Assembly (NCBI GenBank): GCA_023458555.1 | Contig: JAEWYS010000010.1 | Coordinates: 1-43,451, forward strand | Source of the DNA: Bacteroidota bacterium | Lineage (GTDB): Bacteria; Bacteroidota; Bacteroidia; Cytophagales; Cytophagaceae | Length of the DNA stretch: 43,451 nt | Reading direction: 5' to 3' | Shown here: positions 36,601 to 43,451 of the stretch, one piece after another | Numbering within the stretch: position 1 is the stretch's first letter | How the letters are laid out: each line of letters opens with the position of its first letter | Notes under the pieces: model-generated | What the model saw: the letters and a program-made list of their open reading frames with translations, nothing else | The model's database searches: none | Told to the model about the DNA's origin: nothing | Translations under genes and position numbers: made by a program

Positions 36601-39600
36601 CACGGGTACACAAGGATACACCATATCAGTATCTGTGCGGCCGGGTGATCGAAGCGGCCGGCTGGGAAGTCCTGCATACGCAGGGCAAGGGCATATATCA
36701 GCTTCACGAAGAAATTATCCGGGCGCTGCAGGACGACCGGCCTTCGGACCTGCTGTACCGGCTGCTGAGCCACAGCCTGACCTATTACGACGGTACGGCC
36801 TTTACCGGTCTGGCATACGGAGAGCTGGGCAATTACGGAGTACCGGTCCGGAGCGAGACCCTGGTATTTACCGAAGCTATATTGGGCGAGGCCTATGGCC
36901 TGCGGAGACCGGTATACCTCAACGATGGTACGGCCTTTGTCTGGCCAGAGGAGTATCCGGAAGATTTTCAGGAAGCATTGCCTGCCAACGCGGGTTACCG
37001 GTACCGGACGGGAGGGCGCCATTATACCGGCTACTATGCGGAGACAGAGCGCAAGTCCTTTGACTTTCAGCAAACCGGCGAAGGCAGCTACGGGCTCCTG
37101 CTGGCGATGAAAGATCCGTTGGATGCGCAGGTAGAGATCGGATACGATGCGTATAAGCTGTTGCCGGTCCGCGTGACCGATCCTCTGGGACTGGAGATTC
37201 AGGCGGCATACAACTACCGGGTGATGCAGGCCGAAACGATTACCGATCCCAATCAGAACCGCGGGATGTTTGCCTTCAGCCCTCTCGGGTTTCTGATAAA
37301 GACCGCGGTCACGGGCAAAGAGGGCGAACACAAAGGGGATACGCTGGCTGTGCCGGGTACACGGATGGAATACGACTTTTTTGCCTATTCGGAGCGCAAA
37401 GAGCCTGTTTTTGTGAAAACCATTCAGCGGGAACACCATTATCACGACAGCGTCAATGACAATACACTGGTCTCTGTGGAGTATTCCGACGGCTTCGGGC
37501 GTCTGCTGCAGACCCGCACACAGGCCGAAGAGGTGCTGTTTGGCGACCAGCTGCTGGGCGATGCGGGTCTGCCGGCGGATCTTTCCCAGAATGCTTCGGC
37601 TACAGGCCTGGAAAATACTTCTGCGGAGCAGCCCAATGTGGTTGTCAGCGGCTGGCAGGTGTACAACAACAAGGGCTGGGTAGTAGAAGCCTATGAGCCG
37701 TATTTTGACAAAGGCTTTGCCTATACCCGGCCTCAGGAACCCGGCAAAGGTGTAAAAACCCGGCAGTTTTACGATCCGAGAGGGCAGGTGATACGGAGCG
37801 TGATGCCCGATGGCTCCGAGCAGCGGGTGATCTTTGGCACTCCCCTCAGTCTGGACAATCCTTCCGTGTTTGAGCCCAGCCCCTGGGTGAGCTACAGCTA
37901 TGACGCCAATGACCTGGCAGAGCTGACCCACTATGGTCATCCGCATGTGCCCGCGCAGCACTACTATACACCGTCTTCGGCCTGGATCGACGCGCTGGGG
38001 CGTACGGTGCGCACCATCGACCGCAACGCTACCCCTTCGGGGCAGGAAGAAGTCGAGATGCGCTATACCTATGATATACGGGGCAATCTGCTGCTGGTCG
38101 CCGACGCGCTCAAAATCGCGGAGACACCAACGCGTCCCTATGCCTTTGCCCATACCTATGATCTGCTCAACCGCCCCCTCAGCACCACCCATATCGACGC
38201 GGGATATAGCATGCAGTTTCCGGACGCGCTCAACCGCCCGGTAGAATCCCGGGATGAGCGGGGCTCCCTGAGCCTTCATGCCTATGACGAGGGGGGAAGG
38301 CCTGTGGCCATCTGGGCCCGGGACCGGCAGACAGAAAGCACGACTCTGAGGCATAGGCTGATCTACGGGGATCAGGCTGGTCTGGGCGATCCCTCAGCGC
38401 AGAACCTGCTGGGGCGACTGTACAGGCACTACGATGAGGCGGGGCTGGTAGCGATTGACGCCTACGACTTCAAAGGCAATGTGCCTGAAAAATCGCGCCG
38501 GATGATTGATGATGCGGTTATACTCAGTGTATTTTCCCCGCCGGGCTGGGAGACCATAGATACTTTTGTGACTGACTGGGAAGAGCTGGAAGATACGGAC
38601 CTGTCTTCGCAGGCATATGTAACCAGTATGGAATACGATGCGCTCAACCGTCTGACGCGGCTGGTCTACCCCGAAAATACCGAGGAGGAGCGCAAGATCC
38701 TGCTCCCTGTCTACAACCGGGCGGGCGCTCTGGAGTCGGTACAGGTCCGGGCGCATGCGGGGGCTCTGGCAGAGACTTATGTGGAGCGTATCGCTTACAA
38801 TGCCCGCGGGCAACGCATCCTGCTGGCGCTGGGCAATGGCGTAATGACCCGCTACCGCTACCATGCGGAGACGTTCCGTCTGGAGCGCGTAAAATCGGAG
38901 AAATACACCTTATCCGGTCTTACCTATAGCCCCGACGCGGGCAACCGGATCAATATGGGCTACGAATACGACCTGAGCGGCAATATTGTCCGTACGACGG
39001 ACCAGACGCTTGATGCGGGCATTCCCGGCAGCCTGCCGGGCAAAGACACGCTGGTGCGGGACTTCGGCTACGACGCGTTGTACCGCCTGCTTTCGGCTAC
39101 AGGCCGTGAGAGCAGCGCCAGCCGTGTAGCCACCCCCTGGGACGATGATATCAAAGGCGGCGATCCCAATGCCACCCGTGCCTATACTGAGCTGTATACC
39201 TACGACCGACTGGGCAATATACAGAGCCTGCAGCATGCCTCGGCTTCCGGATTTACCCGGCATTTTAGCTATACAGAGACCAGTAACCGTCTTGTTTCCG
39301 TATCCGTTGGAGAGGAGAGCTACGGCTTCGGCTACGACCAGAGCGGCAATATGCTGAGCGACGATGCGGGCAACAGCCGGTATCTGGAATACAACTATGC
39401 GGGCAAGCTGCGTGCCTTCCGTACCCAGGCGGGTACCTCTGAGCCCTCGGTATTCGCGCATTACCTGTACGACAGCGGCGGCAACCGGGTCAAAAAGCTG
39501 GTGCGCAAGCAGGGTGGCGGCTATAAGAGCACGAGCTATATAGACGGCCTCTATGAGCACAGTAAGGCCTCGACCTTTACGGACTCGATACCCTATCTCC

Positions 39601-40943
39601 GGATCGGCACCTGGTCTGTAGGCGGCGAGGAAGGCGAGCAGAGCCTGCACCATATCCTGGACGGAGCGAGCCGTATCGCTACGCTGCGAACCGGTGCGGA
39701 GCTGGGCGATAATACCCCTGCGGTAAAGTACAATCTGGAAGATCATCTCAATTCATCCTGCATGCTGCTGGACGCAAACGGAACCCTGATCAACAAAGAG
39801 GAGTATACGCCCTTTGGAGAGACGAGCTTCGGGAGCTATGGCCGTAAGCGCTACCGCTACAACGGCAAGGAGAAAGACGAAGAGAGCGGCTTGTACAACT
39901 ATGGCATGCGCTACTACGCCCCCTGGATGTGCCGTTTTGTGAGTGTGGATCCGCTGGCGGGAAAAAATCCTGATAAAACACCATACCATTATGCAAGTAA
40001 TAATCCGATCAATAGAATAGATCCTTCCGGGATGGAGGATGAACCTTCAAATAGCGGCAAAGGAGACAGCGGAAATGATAATACTGCAATAGGAACATTT
40101 GTCCATGAATCTGGAGAAGAATATTCTTATACCGGAGAGGAAGGTGTCTCAGAAAAAATATTAAAGGAATTTGGGTGGTCCAAGAAAATTGAGGTATCAG
40201 GTGCCTCAGACAAGGATGTACTAAAGTCAGATAATACAAGAGTTGAAAAGACACCTTTTAATCCTCAGGATATCATACCTTCTAATGAGAGAAAGGAAGG
40301 GTTTAAACTAAACTCTGCTGAGCAGGCTTTAAGAGATGAAACAATCAAGACAGCTACTGAAAAAGGCAGTGAACTTTTAGAAAAGAAAGCGGAGAATATT
40401 CAACAAGATCTTCGTAAGAAAGGAGTTGTAGGAAGTAGCAGCGGGAAGAATTATCAAACAACTTTGAAGAAAGACGGAACTCCCAGAGAAAAAGGAAATC
40501 AATATTTTACGACAAGAGGATACAATGCCAATACTAGAACAACAAAGGCTTTAAAAATTGTTGCAAAAGGGCTTTCCGAGGTTGGAAATTATATGGAACT
40601 CGCAAATATGGCTCAAGTAATGTTAGGTAAGGCAGAACCATATACTTTATTACCGTTATCATTTGTAAATGATGAAATGTTTAAAGAGATAGATCAAGCG
40701 TTATTGAATGCAGCACTCTCTCAAGGCTATCAAAAAACTTTAGATTACAAGAATAATAATGAGAAGTTAATGAAAGACTTTTCAATGCTATATATGAATA
40801 AAGAAGATTTTGATGCATTGATGTCGGGAACGATTACCGATATGAGTCAGATAAAAAGCTTAGGGCAAATGTCGCATGGCTATGCTGCATTTGTACACAC
40901 AGGTAAATCTTTAAGTGTATTGGCAGGATTTAAGTTTAAATAA
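33630..40943 (+). CDS. TcB-TcC fusion with variable C-terminal effector
   Basis: A 2437-residue single-chain version of the TcB and TcC subunits, which together form a hollow cocoon around the effector that TcA injects. Domains in order: SpvB-type N-terminus (about 25-345; PLFTGTGNFSVPI-like start at DLFTGTGNFSVPIALPQG), FG-GAP/VCBS-like propeller repeats with calcium-type loops DANGDGKPDL (about 429), DLDGDGITDV (about 481) and DVDGDGYSDL (about 589), TcB middle regions (about 670-960), RHS/YD repeats (about 1180-2030), and the RHS-associated core (YTPFGETSFGSYGRKRYRYN, YGMRYYAPWMCRFVSVDPLA, about 2057-2108) ending at NRIDPSGM (about 2128-2135), whose Asp belongs to the self-cleavage motif. 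About 300 residues of variable effector follow. Coding bias is GC-rich up to the junction and AT-rich after it. Total length equals a normal TcB plus TcC. Confidence 0.94.
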   Translation: MTTVKGAGSNVISTPKGGGAISGMGEKFSPDLFTGTGNFSVPIALPQGRNGFQPELSLQYSTGHANSEFGLGWSLAIPGVSRKTSKGIPLYKDSRFDTGAGDVFILSGAEDLIPVQSDRQDAQQYRPRTEGLFARIERVLDAENDYWRVRSKDGLVSWYGTPQARASDSRRFGDPAACVNPAYRTAAFEWKLSRTEDLFGNRIDYTYTREPLTAKDGHRWDKLYPEEIRYGYYPHSQQQIPMVRVRFVYEERPDPFSSYQAGFEIRTTRRCRKIEIYTNPLSGELLTKTYHLIYLDDRVQAGEMAASVLPLNGVSLLSQVSIEGHDGTATERMPPLEFSYSRFEPLKRDFSPLQGSDLPASGVGNNDVELISLFGNGLPDFVQMGTDGFSAVARYWRNRGDGSFDPPRTMKEAPAGVSISDPEVSFMDANGDGKPDLVVNKPGLSGYFPLRQDGQWSHRSFHSYERTPSFSLADPEVKLLDLDGDGITDVLRNGASFECFFNDPEQGFYKVATVDKTQLKGFPRLSFADPRVRTASLSGNGLQDMVLVGDGRIDYWPNLGHARWGERISMKNSPRLPYNHDPARVYLADVDGDGYSDLIYIENNSLTLWINRSGNAWSEPIRIQGTPPVFNPAMVRLADMTGSGVPGIVWSYDYDGSGRDRFFYFDFTGGVKPYLLQEMDNHMGALTRVEYSSSIRYYLKDKGAWQTTLPFPVLVVARVEVLDALSGGKLTTEYDYSHGYWDGVEREFRGFGRVVQRDSETFDRYNSEGLHTNTLFDKDYSLPVRAAFEQVQGIHYSPPVETRTWFHLGPVEKSGSESGSDWQEADFSGEYWQEDRNILHRPGEMNVLLASLPRRARRDALRTLRGSVLRSEVYALDHSSRQHRPYTVSENLQGLRLEYAPGRGVVRSASYDPDANNKAGSGYIFFSYGLASRTSQWERGSEPLTQIGFTDAYDAYGFSAIQLSMAIPRGVDPRKPKAGSEAILCTFSREARVHKDTPYQYLCGRVIEAAGWEVLHTQGKGIYQLHEEIIRALQDDRPSDLLYRLLSHSLTYYDGTAFTGLAYGELGNYGVPVRSETLVFTEAILGEAYGLRRPVYLNDGTAFVWPEEYPEDFQEALPANAGYRYRTGGRHYTGYYAETERKSFDFQQTGEGSYGLLLAMKDPLDAQVEIGYDAYKLLPVRVTDPLGLEIQAAYNYRVMQAETITDPNQNRGMFAFSPLGFLIKTAVTGKEGEHKGDTLAVPGTRMEYDFFAYSERKEPVFVKTIQREHHYHDSVNDNTLVSVEYSDGFGRLLQTRTQAEEVLFGDQLLGDAGLPADLSQNASATGLENTSAEQPNVVVSGWQVYNNKGWVVEAYEPYFDKGFAYTRPQEPGKGVKTRQFYDPRGQVIRSVMPDGSEQRVIFGTPLSLDNPSVFEPSPWVSYSYDANDLAELTHYGHPHVPAQHYYTPSSAWIDALGRTVRTIDRNATPSGQEEVEMRYTYDIRGNLLLVADALKIAETPTRPYAFAHTYDLLNRPLSTTHIDAGYSMQFPDALNRPVESRDERGSLSLHAYDEGGRPVAIWARDRQTESTTLRHRLIYGDQAGLGDPSAQNLLGRLYRHYDEAGLVAIDAYDFKGNVPEKSRRMIDDAVILSVFSPPGWETIDTFVTDWEELEDTDLSSQAYVTSMEYDALNRLTRLVYPENTEEERKILLPVYNRAGALESVQVRAHAGALAETYVERIAYNARGQRILLALGNGVMTRYRYHAETFRLERVKSEKYTLSGLTYSPDAGNRINMGYEYDLSGNIVRTTDQTLDAGIPGSLPGKDTLVRDFGYDALYRLLSATGRESSASRVATPWDDDIKGGDPNATRAYTELYTYDRLGNIQSLQHASASGFTRHFSYTETSNRLVSVSVGEESYGFGYDQSGNMLSDDAGNSRYLEYNYAGKLRAFRTQAGTSEPSVFAHYLYDSGGNRVKKLVRKQGGGYKSTSYIDGLYEHSKASTFTDSIPYLRIGTWSVGGEEGEQSLHHILDGASRIATLRTGAELGDNTPAVKYNLEDHLNSSCMLLDANGTLINKEEYTPFGETSFGSYGRKRYRYNGKEKDEESGLYNYGMRYYAPWMCRFVSVDPLAGKNPDKTPYHYASNNPINRIDPSGMEDEPSNSGKGDSGNDNTAIGTFVHESGEEYSYTGEEGVSEKILKEFGWSKKIEVSGASDKDVLKSDNTRVEKTPFNPQDIIPSNERKEGFKLNSAEQALRDETIKTATEKGSELLEKKAENIQQDLRKKGVVGSSSGKNYQTTLKKDGTPREKGNQYFTTRGYNANTRTTKALKIVAKGLSEVGNYMELANMAQVMLGKAEPYTLLPLSFVNDEMFKEIDQALLNAALSQGYQKTLDYKNNNEKLMKDFSMLYMNKEDFDALMSGTITDMSQIKSLGQMSHGYAAFVHTGKSLSVLAGFKFK
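38583..39955 (+). repeat. RHS direct repeat, copy 1 (inside TcB-TcC)
   Basis: The part of the TcB-TcC gene that is repeated downstream. The offset to copy 2 is 3395 bases at both ends, so there is no net insertion or deletion. In the first 300 bases I counted about 17 differences (roughly 94-95% identity), mostly at third codon positions. Similarity stops at the RHS-core DP motif. Confidence 0.9.
40036..40943 (+). other. Variable effector tip of the TcB-TcC fusion
   Basis: The region coding for about residues 2136-2437, after the RHS-core cleavage site. At about 300 residues it has the size expected for a Tc effector held in the cocoon. It starts with a polar Gly/Ser/Asp/Glu stretch; the later part is lysine-rich and helical (LRDETIKTATEKGSELLEKK, YMELANMAQVMLGKAEPYTL). 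I cannot assign it to ADP-ribosyltransferase, deaminase, nuclease or other known tip families, and see no obvious catalytic motif. The base composition is much more AT-rich than the RHS part, pointing to independent acquisition. Confidence 0.8.
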
Positions 40944-40945
40944 TT

Positions 40946-41764
40946 ATGATAATAAGAACATGTCTTTTTCTATTCATATTCTGGATAGCGTCTTGTTGCG
41001 GCCAAACTCATCAGAAGAATTTGTATTATGATGAGGGAATGAAGTATGTTTCCTCCCAGGAATGGAAGAAGGCCGTAGAGGCTTTTACAAAAGCTGTAAA
41101 TGCAGATTCTACCGATGCGGATGTTTATGACATGCGAGGGTTTTCCTATAATAAACTCGGGGCTTTTGAACAAGCTATCAATGATTGGCAAAAAGCGTTG
41201 AACTTAGGGAAGTATGATGCTCCTATTCATATCAATATGGGAGATGCATATTTTAGTTTAGGAGAATATCAGGATGCAGCAAATCTTTTTCTCATTGCAC
41301 GTAAAATTGATTCAACTAATCAAGTCGTGAACTTCGATCTCGGTTCGGCTTATTTGCAATTAAATAAGCCGGAGAAAGCAATTAAATATTTATCTTATGA
41401 TATTACTTTAGATTCTACCGATGCAGAATCTTATTATGTCAAGGGAATTGCATTTTATCGACTAAAAGATTACGATAAGGCAATTAATGATTATACAAAA
41501 GCGATTAAATTTAACTCGAAAGAATCTAAATACTATGTTGATAGGAGCGCAGCTTTTTTTGATGTAGGAAAGTTTAAGGAAGCTATTGAAGATTGTAATA
41601 AATCCATTGGAATTGATCCTTTAAATTTAGAAGCTTTTTTTATCAGAGGATTAGCCTTTAATGAAATTGGGGAGAAAGAGAAAGCTTGTCAAGATTTTTT
41701 TTACTTACAAAAGAGCAATTTCTCAAAGGATATTAGTCAGGAATTAGAGGAGTGTAGAAGATAA
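40946..41764 (+). CDS. TPR lipoprotein directly after the effector
   Basis: A 272-residue predicted lipoprotein. The signal segment IRTCLFLFIFWIASC ends in a lipobox-like IASC with Cys17, followed by CGQTHQ. The rest is about six or seven TPR units, for example QEWKKAVEAFTKAVNADSTD, KDYDKAINDYTKAIKFNSKE and GKFKEAIEDCNKSIGIDPLN. The start lies two bases after the toxin stop, so it should be translated with it. Its AT-rich composition matches the effector tip rather than the RHS region, suggesting that they were acquired together. A protective (immunity) or secretion-accessory role is possible; TPR lipoproteins are also common without any toxin link. Confidence 0.82.
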   Translation: MIIRTCLFLFIFWIASCCGQTHQKNLYYDEGMKYVSSQEWKKAVEAFTKAVNADSTDADVYDMRGFSYNKLGAFEQAINDWQKALNLGKYDAPIHINMGDAYFSLGEYQDAANLFLIARKIDSTNQVVNFDLGSAYLQLNKPEKAIKYLSYDITLDSTDAESYYVKGIAFYRLKDYDKAINDYTKAIKFNSKESKYYVDRSAAFFDVGKFKEAIEDCNKSIGIDPLNLEAFFIRGLAFNEIGEKEKACQDFFYLQKSNFSKDISQELEECRR

Positions 41765-41977
41765 ATTACAAAAAGGGTTATAAGTAAACATTTTTTCAGC
41801 CTCGTCTCAGAGAGATTTTCTTTTCCGACTTTTTGTATGGGAAGTAGGGGCAAATTTTACGAAATTATATGAAAAAACACTTTAGATATAGTGAAGTGCT
41901 TGTGTAAAATATTATAATTTGAAAATCTGAATAGGAATAAAAAGATATTCCTTAATCCGGGTTTTGAAAAGTTAACC
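41765..41977. other. AT-rich spacer between the TPR gene and the orphan RHS cassette
   Basis: This 213-base spacer has no recognisable gene. A weak hairpin, CACTT/AAGTG near 41,878-41,900, is the only structure seen. From 41,918 a frame without stop codons leads into the RHS cassette, but it has no ATG until 42,023. The spacer marks an abrupt change from AT-rich to GC-rich DNA at about 41,978, probably the left recombination junction of the cassette. Confidence 0.55.
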
Positions 41978-43350
41978 GACCTAGACGAGGAGGATCTGTC
42001 TCCGCAGTCTTATATAACCAGTATGGAATACGATGCGCTCAACCGTCTGACGCGGCTGGTCTATCCTGAAAATACCGAGGAGGAGCGTAAAATCCTGCTC
42101 CCTGTCTACAACCGGGCAGGTGCGCTGGAGTCGGTACAGGTACAGGCGCACGCGGGGGCTCCGGCAGAGACTTATGTGGAGCGTATCGCCTACAATGCCC
42201 GCGGGCAGCGCATCCTGCTGGCGCTGGGCAATGGCGTAATGACCCGCTACCGCTACCATGCGGAGACATTCCGTCTGGAGCGTGTAAAATCGGAGAAATA
42301 CACCCTGTCCGGTCTTACCTATAGCCCCGACGCGGGCAACCGGATCAATATGGGCTACGAGTACGACCTGAGCGGCAATATTGTCCGTACGACGGACCAG
42401 ACGCTTGACGCGGGCATTCCCGGCAGTCTGCCGGGCAAAGACACGCTGGTGCGGGACTTCGGCTACGACGCGTTGTACCGCCTGCTTTCGGCTACAGGCC
42501 GTGAGAGCAGCGCCAGCCGTGTAGCCGCTCCCTGGGACGATGATATCAAAGGCGGCGATCCCAATGCTACCCGTGCCTATACAGAGCTGTATACCTACGA
42601 CCGTCTGGGCAATATCCAGAGCCTGCAGCATGTTTCGGTCTCCGGATTTACCCGGCATTTTACCTATACAGAGGCCAGCAACCGTCTTGTTTCCGTATCC
42701 ATTGGAGAGGAGAGCTATGGCTTCAGCTACGACCAGAGCGGCAATATGCTGAGCGACGATGCGGGCAACAGCCGGTATCTGGAATACAACTATGCGGGCA
42801 AGCCGCGTGCCTTCCGTACCCAGGCAGGTACCTCTGAGCCTTCGGTATTCGCGCATTACCTGTACGACAGCGGCGGCAACCGGGTCAAAAAGCTGGTGCG
42901 CAAGCAGGGCGGCGGCTATAAGAGCACGAGCTATATAGACGGCCTCTATGAGCACAGCAAGGCTTCGACCTTTACCGACTCGATACCCTATCTTCGGATC
43001 GGCACCTGGTCTGTAGGCGGCGAGGAAGGTGAGCAGAGCCTGCACCATATCCTGGACGGGGTGAGCCGTATCGCTACGCTGCGAACCGGTGCGGAGCTGG
43101 GCGATAATACCCCTGCGGTAAAGTACAATCTGGAAGACCACCTCAATTCATCCTGCATGCTGCTGGATGCAAACGGCACCCTGATCAACAAAGAGGAGTA
43201 TACGCCCTTTGGGGAGACGAGCTTCGGGAGCTATGGCCGCAAGCGCTACCGGTACAATGGCAAGGAGAAAGACGAGGAGAGCGGCTTGTATAACTATGGA
43301 ATGCGTTACTATGCCCCCTGGATGTGCCGGTTTGTGAGTGTGGATCCCAT
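41978..43350 (+). repeat. RHS direct repeat, copy 2 (orphan cassette)
   Basis: Second copy of the 1.37-kb RHS segment in direct orientation. It begins at an AT-rich to GC-rich boundary and ends at the same RHS-core point as copy 1, after which the two tips are unrelated or only weakly alike. Homology of this length is ample for RecA-dependent exchange of the effector tips. Confidence 0.9.
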
Positions 43351-43451
43351 TGCCGGAGAGTATATGAAGCTTTCGCCGTACCAATATGGGAGTAATAATC
43401 CTGTAAATGGTAGAGACTTGGACGGATTGGAAAGTGAAACCGGACAGGGGG
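41978..43451 (+). CDS. Orphan TcC/RHS cassette, 5'-truncated and cut by window end
   Basis: The frame encodes the last about 455 residues of a TcC RHS region, starting abruptly at DLDEEDLSPQSYITSMEYDA and continuing through YTPFGETSFGSYGRKRYRYN and CRFVSVDP. After that point it departs from the upstream protein: PIAGEYMKLSPYQYGSNNP and NGRDLDGLESETGQ replace the DPLAG and NRIDPSGM region, so a different effector tip begins just before the window ends. TcB, the SpvB domain and most RHS repeats are absent. The first ATG is at 42,023; no promoter or ribosome-binding site is evident. It resembles the orphan tips found downstream of rhs genes, which can replace the active tip by homologous recombination. 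Expression on its own is doubtful. Confidence 0.85.

Noticed and set aside
35445..38354. A 969-codon open frame on the minus strand opposite the TcB-TcC gene.
   Set aside because: It is fully antisense to a clearly conserved RHS/TcB coding region. Such long frames arise from GC-rich codon use, and the product shows no recognisable domain.
41981..43141. Minus-strand open frame of 386 codons opposite the orphan cassette, with a similar one at 38910-39746.
   Set aside because: The two are alike only because the plus-strand RHS sequence is duplicated; they are mirror images of real coding DNA.
38583..43350. An insertion sequence or transposon as the source of the duplicated RHS segment.
   Set aside because: No transposase, terminal inverted repeats or target-site duplications are visible; the repeat is coding RHS sequence bounded by domain junctions.
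1..43451. CRISPR arrays and rRNA genes.
   Set aside because: No regularly spaced short repeats and no rRNA-like sequence were seen.

Overview
The window looks like chromosomal DNA of a Bacteroidota bacterium, probably of the Cytophagales or a related order; the exact lineage cannot be fixed from sequence alone. Support comes from an OmpH/Skp-like protein, a ComA-like phosphosulfolactate synthase next to aroE and a TPR gene, a PHP-type phosphatase paired with a Wzc-type tyrosine kinase, and perfect matches to the Bacteroidota promoter pattern TTG-N17-23-TAnnTTTG, for example in front of the tRNA-Arg gene.

Bases 1-12,900 are ordinary core genome: a DUF6311-like membrane protein, a lytic transglycosylase with a LOG-family protein, an OmpH-like protein with a small membrane protein, a THUMP RNA methyltransferase, a lipid kinase, uvrB, aroE, comA and a long TPR protein. 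Bases 12,951-19,655, read on the minus strand, are a polysaccharide export and assembly cluster: GT4 glycosyltransferase, rfbC, Wza-like lipoprotein, Wzc-like co-polymerase/tyrosine kinase, its probable PHP phosphatase, and an NAD-dependent epimerase. hflX and tRNA-Arg(CCT) follow on the plus strand.

Bases 21,250-21,916 are an AT-rich, mostly gene-free stretch. It holds a nested inverted-repeat element and perhaps a 35-residue lipoprotein ORF. It leads into the most striking part, a Tc (ABC) toxin locus on the plus strand: a 3505-residue TcA-like protein, a 367-residue glycosyltransferase, a 2437-residue TcB-TcC fusion with a C-terminal effector I do not recognise, and a TPR lipoprotein starting two bases after the effector stop. 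The TcA is about 1000 residues longer than the classical proteins. It carries a carbohydrate-binding-like module, two similar beta-rich inserts and tandem helical repeats in its N-terminal half. Downstream (41,978 to the right edge) lies a second, 5'-truncated copy of the RHS part of TcC. It matches the first copy closely and without net indels for about 1.37 kb, then switches at the RHS-core/effector junction to a different tip. This is the arrangement expected of a silent, exchangeable effector cassette.

Base composition changes sharply inside the toxin locus: moderate in the TcA N-terminus, GC-rich across TcB and the RHS region, and AT-rich in the effector tip and TPR gene. This fits a mosaic assembled by recombination. 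The likely mechanism is TcA as receptor-binding, pore-forming injector and TcB-TcC as cocoon enclosing the effector; the role of the glycosyltransferase in the middle is unknown.
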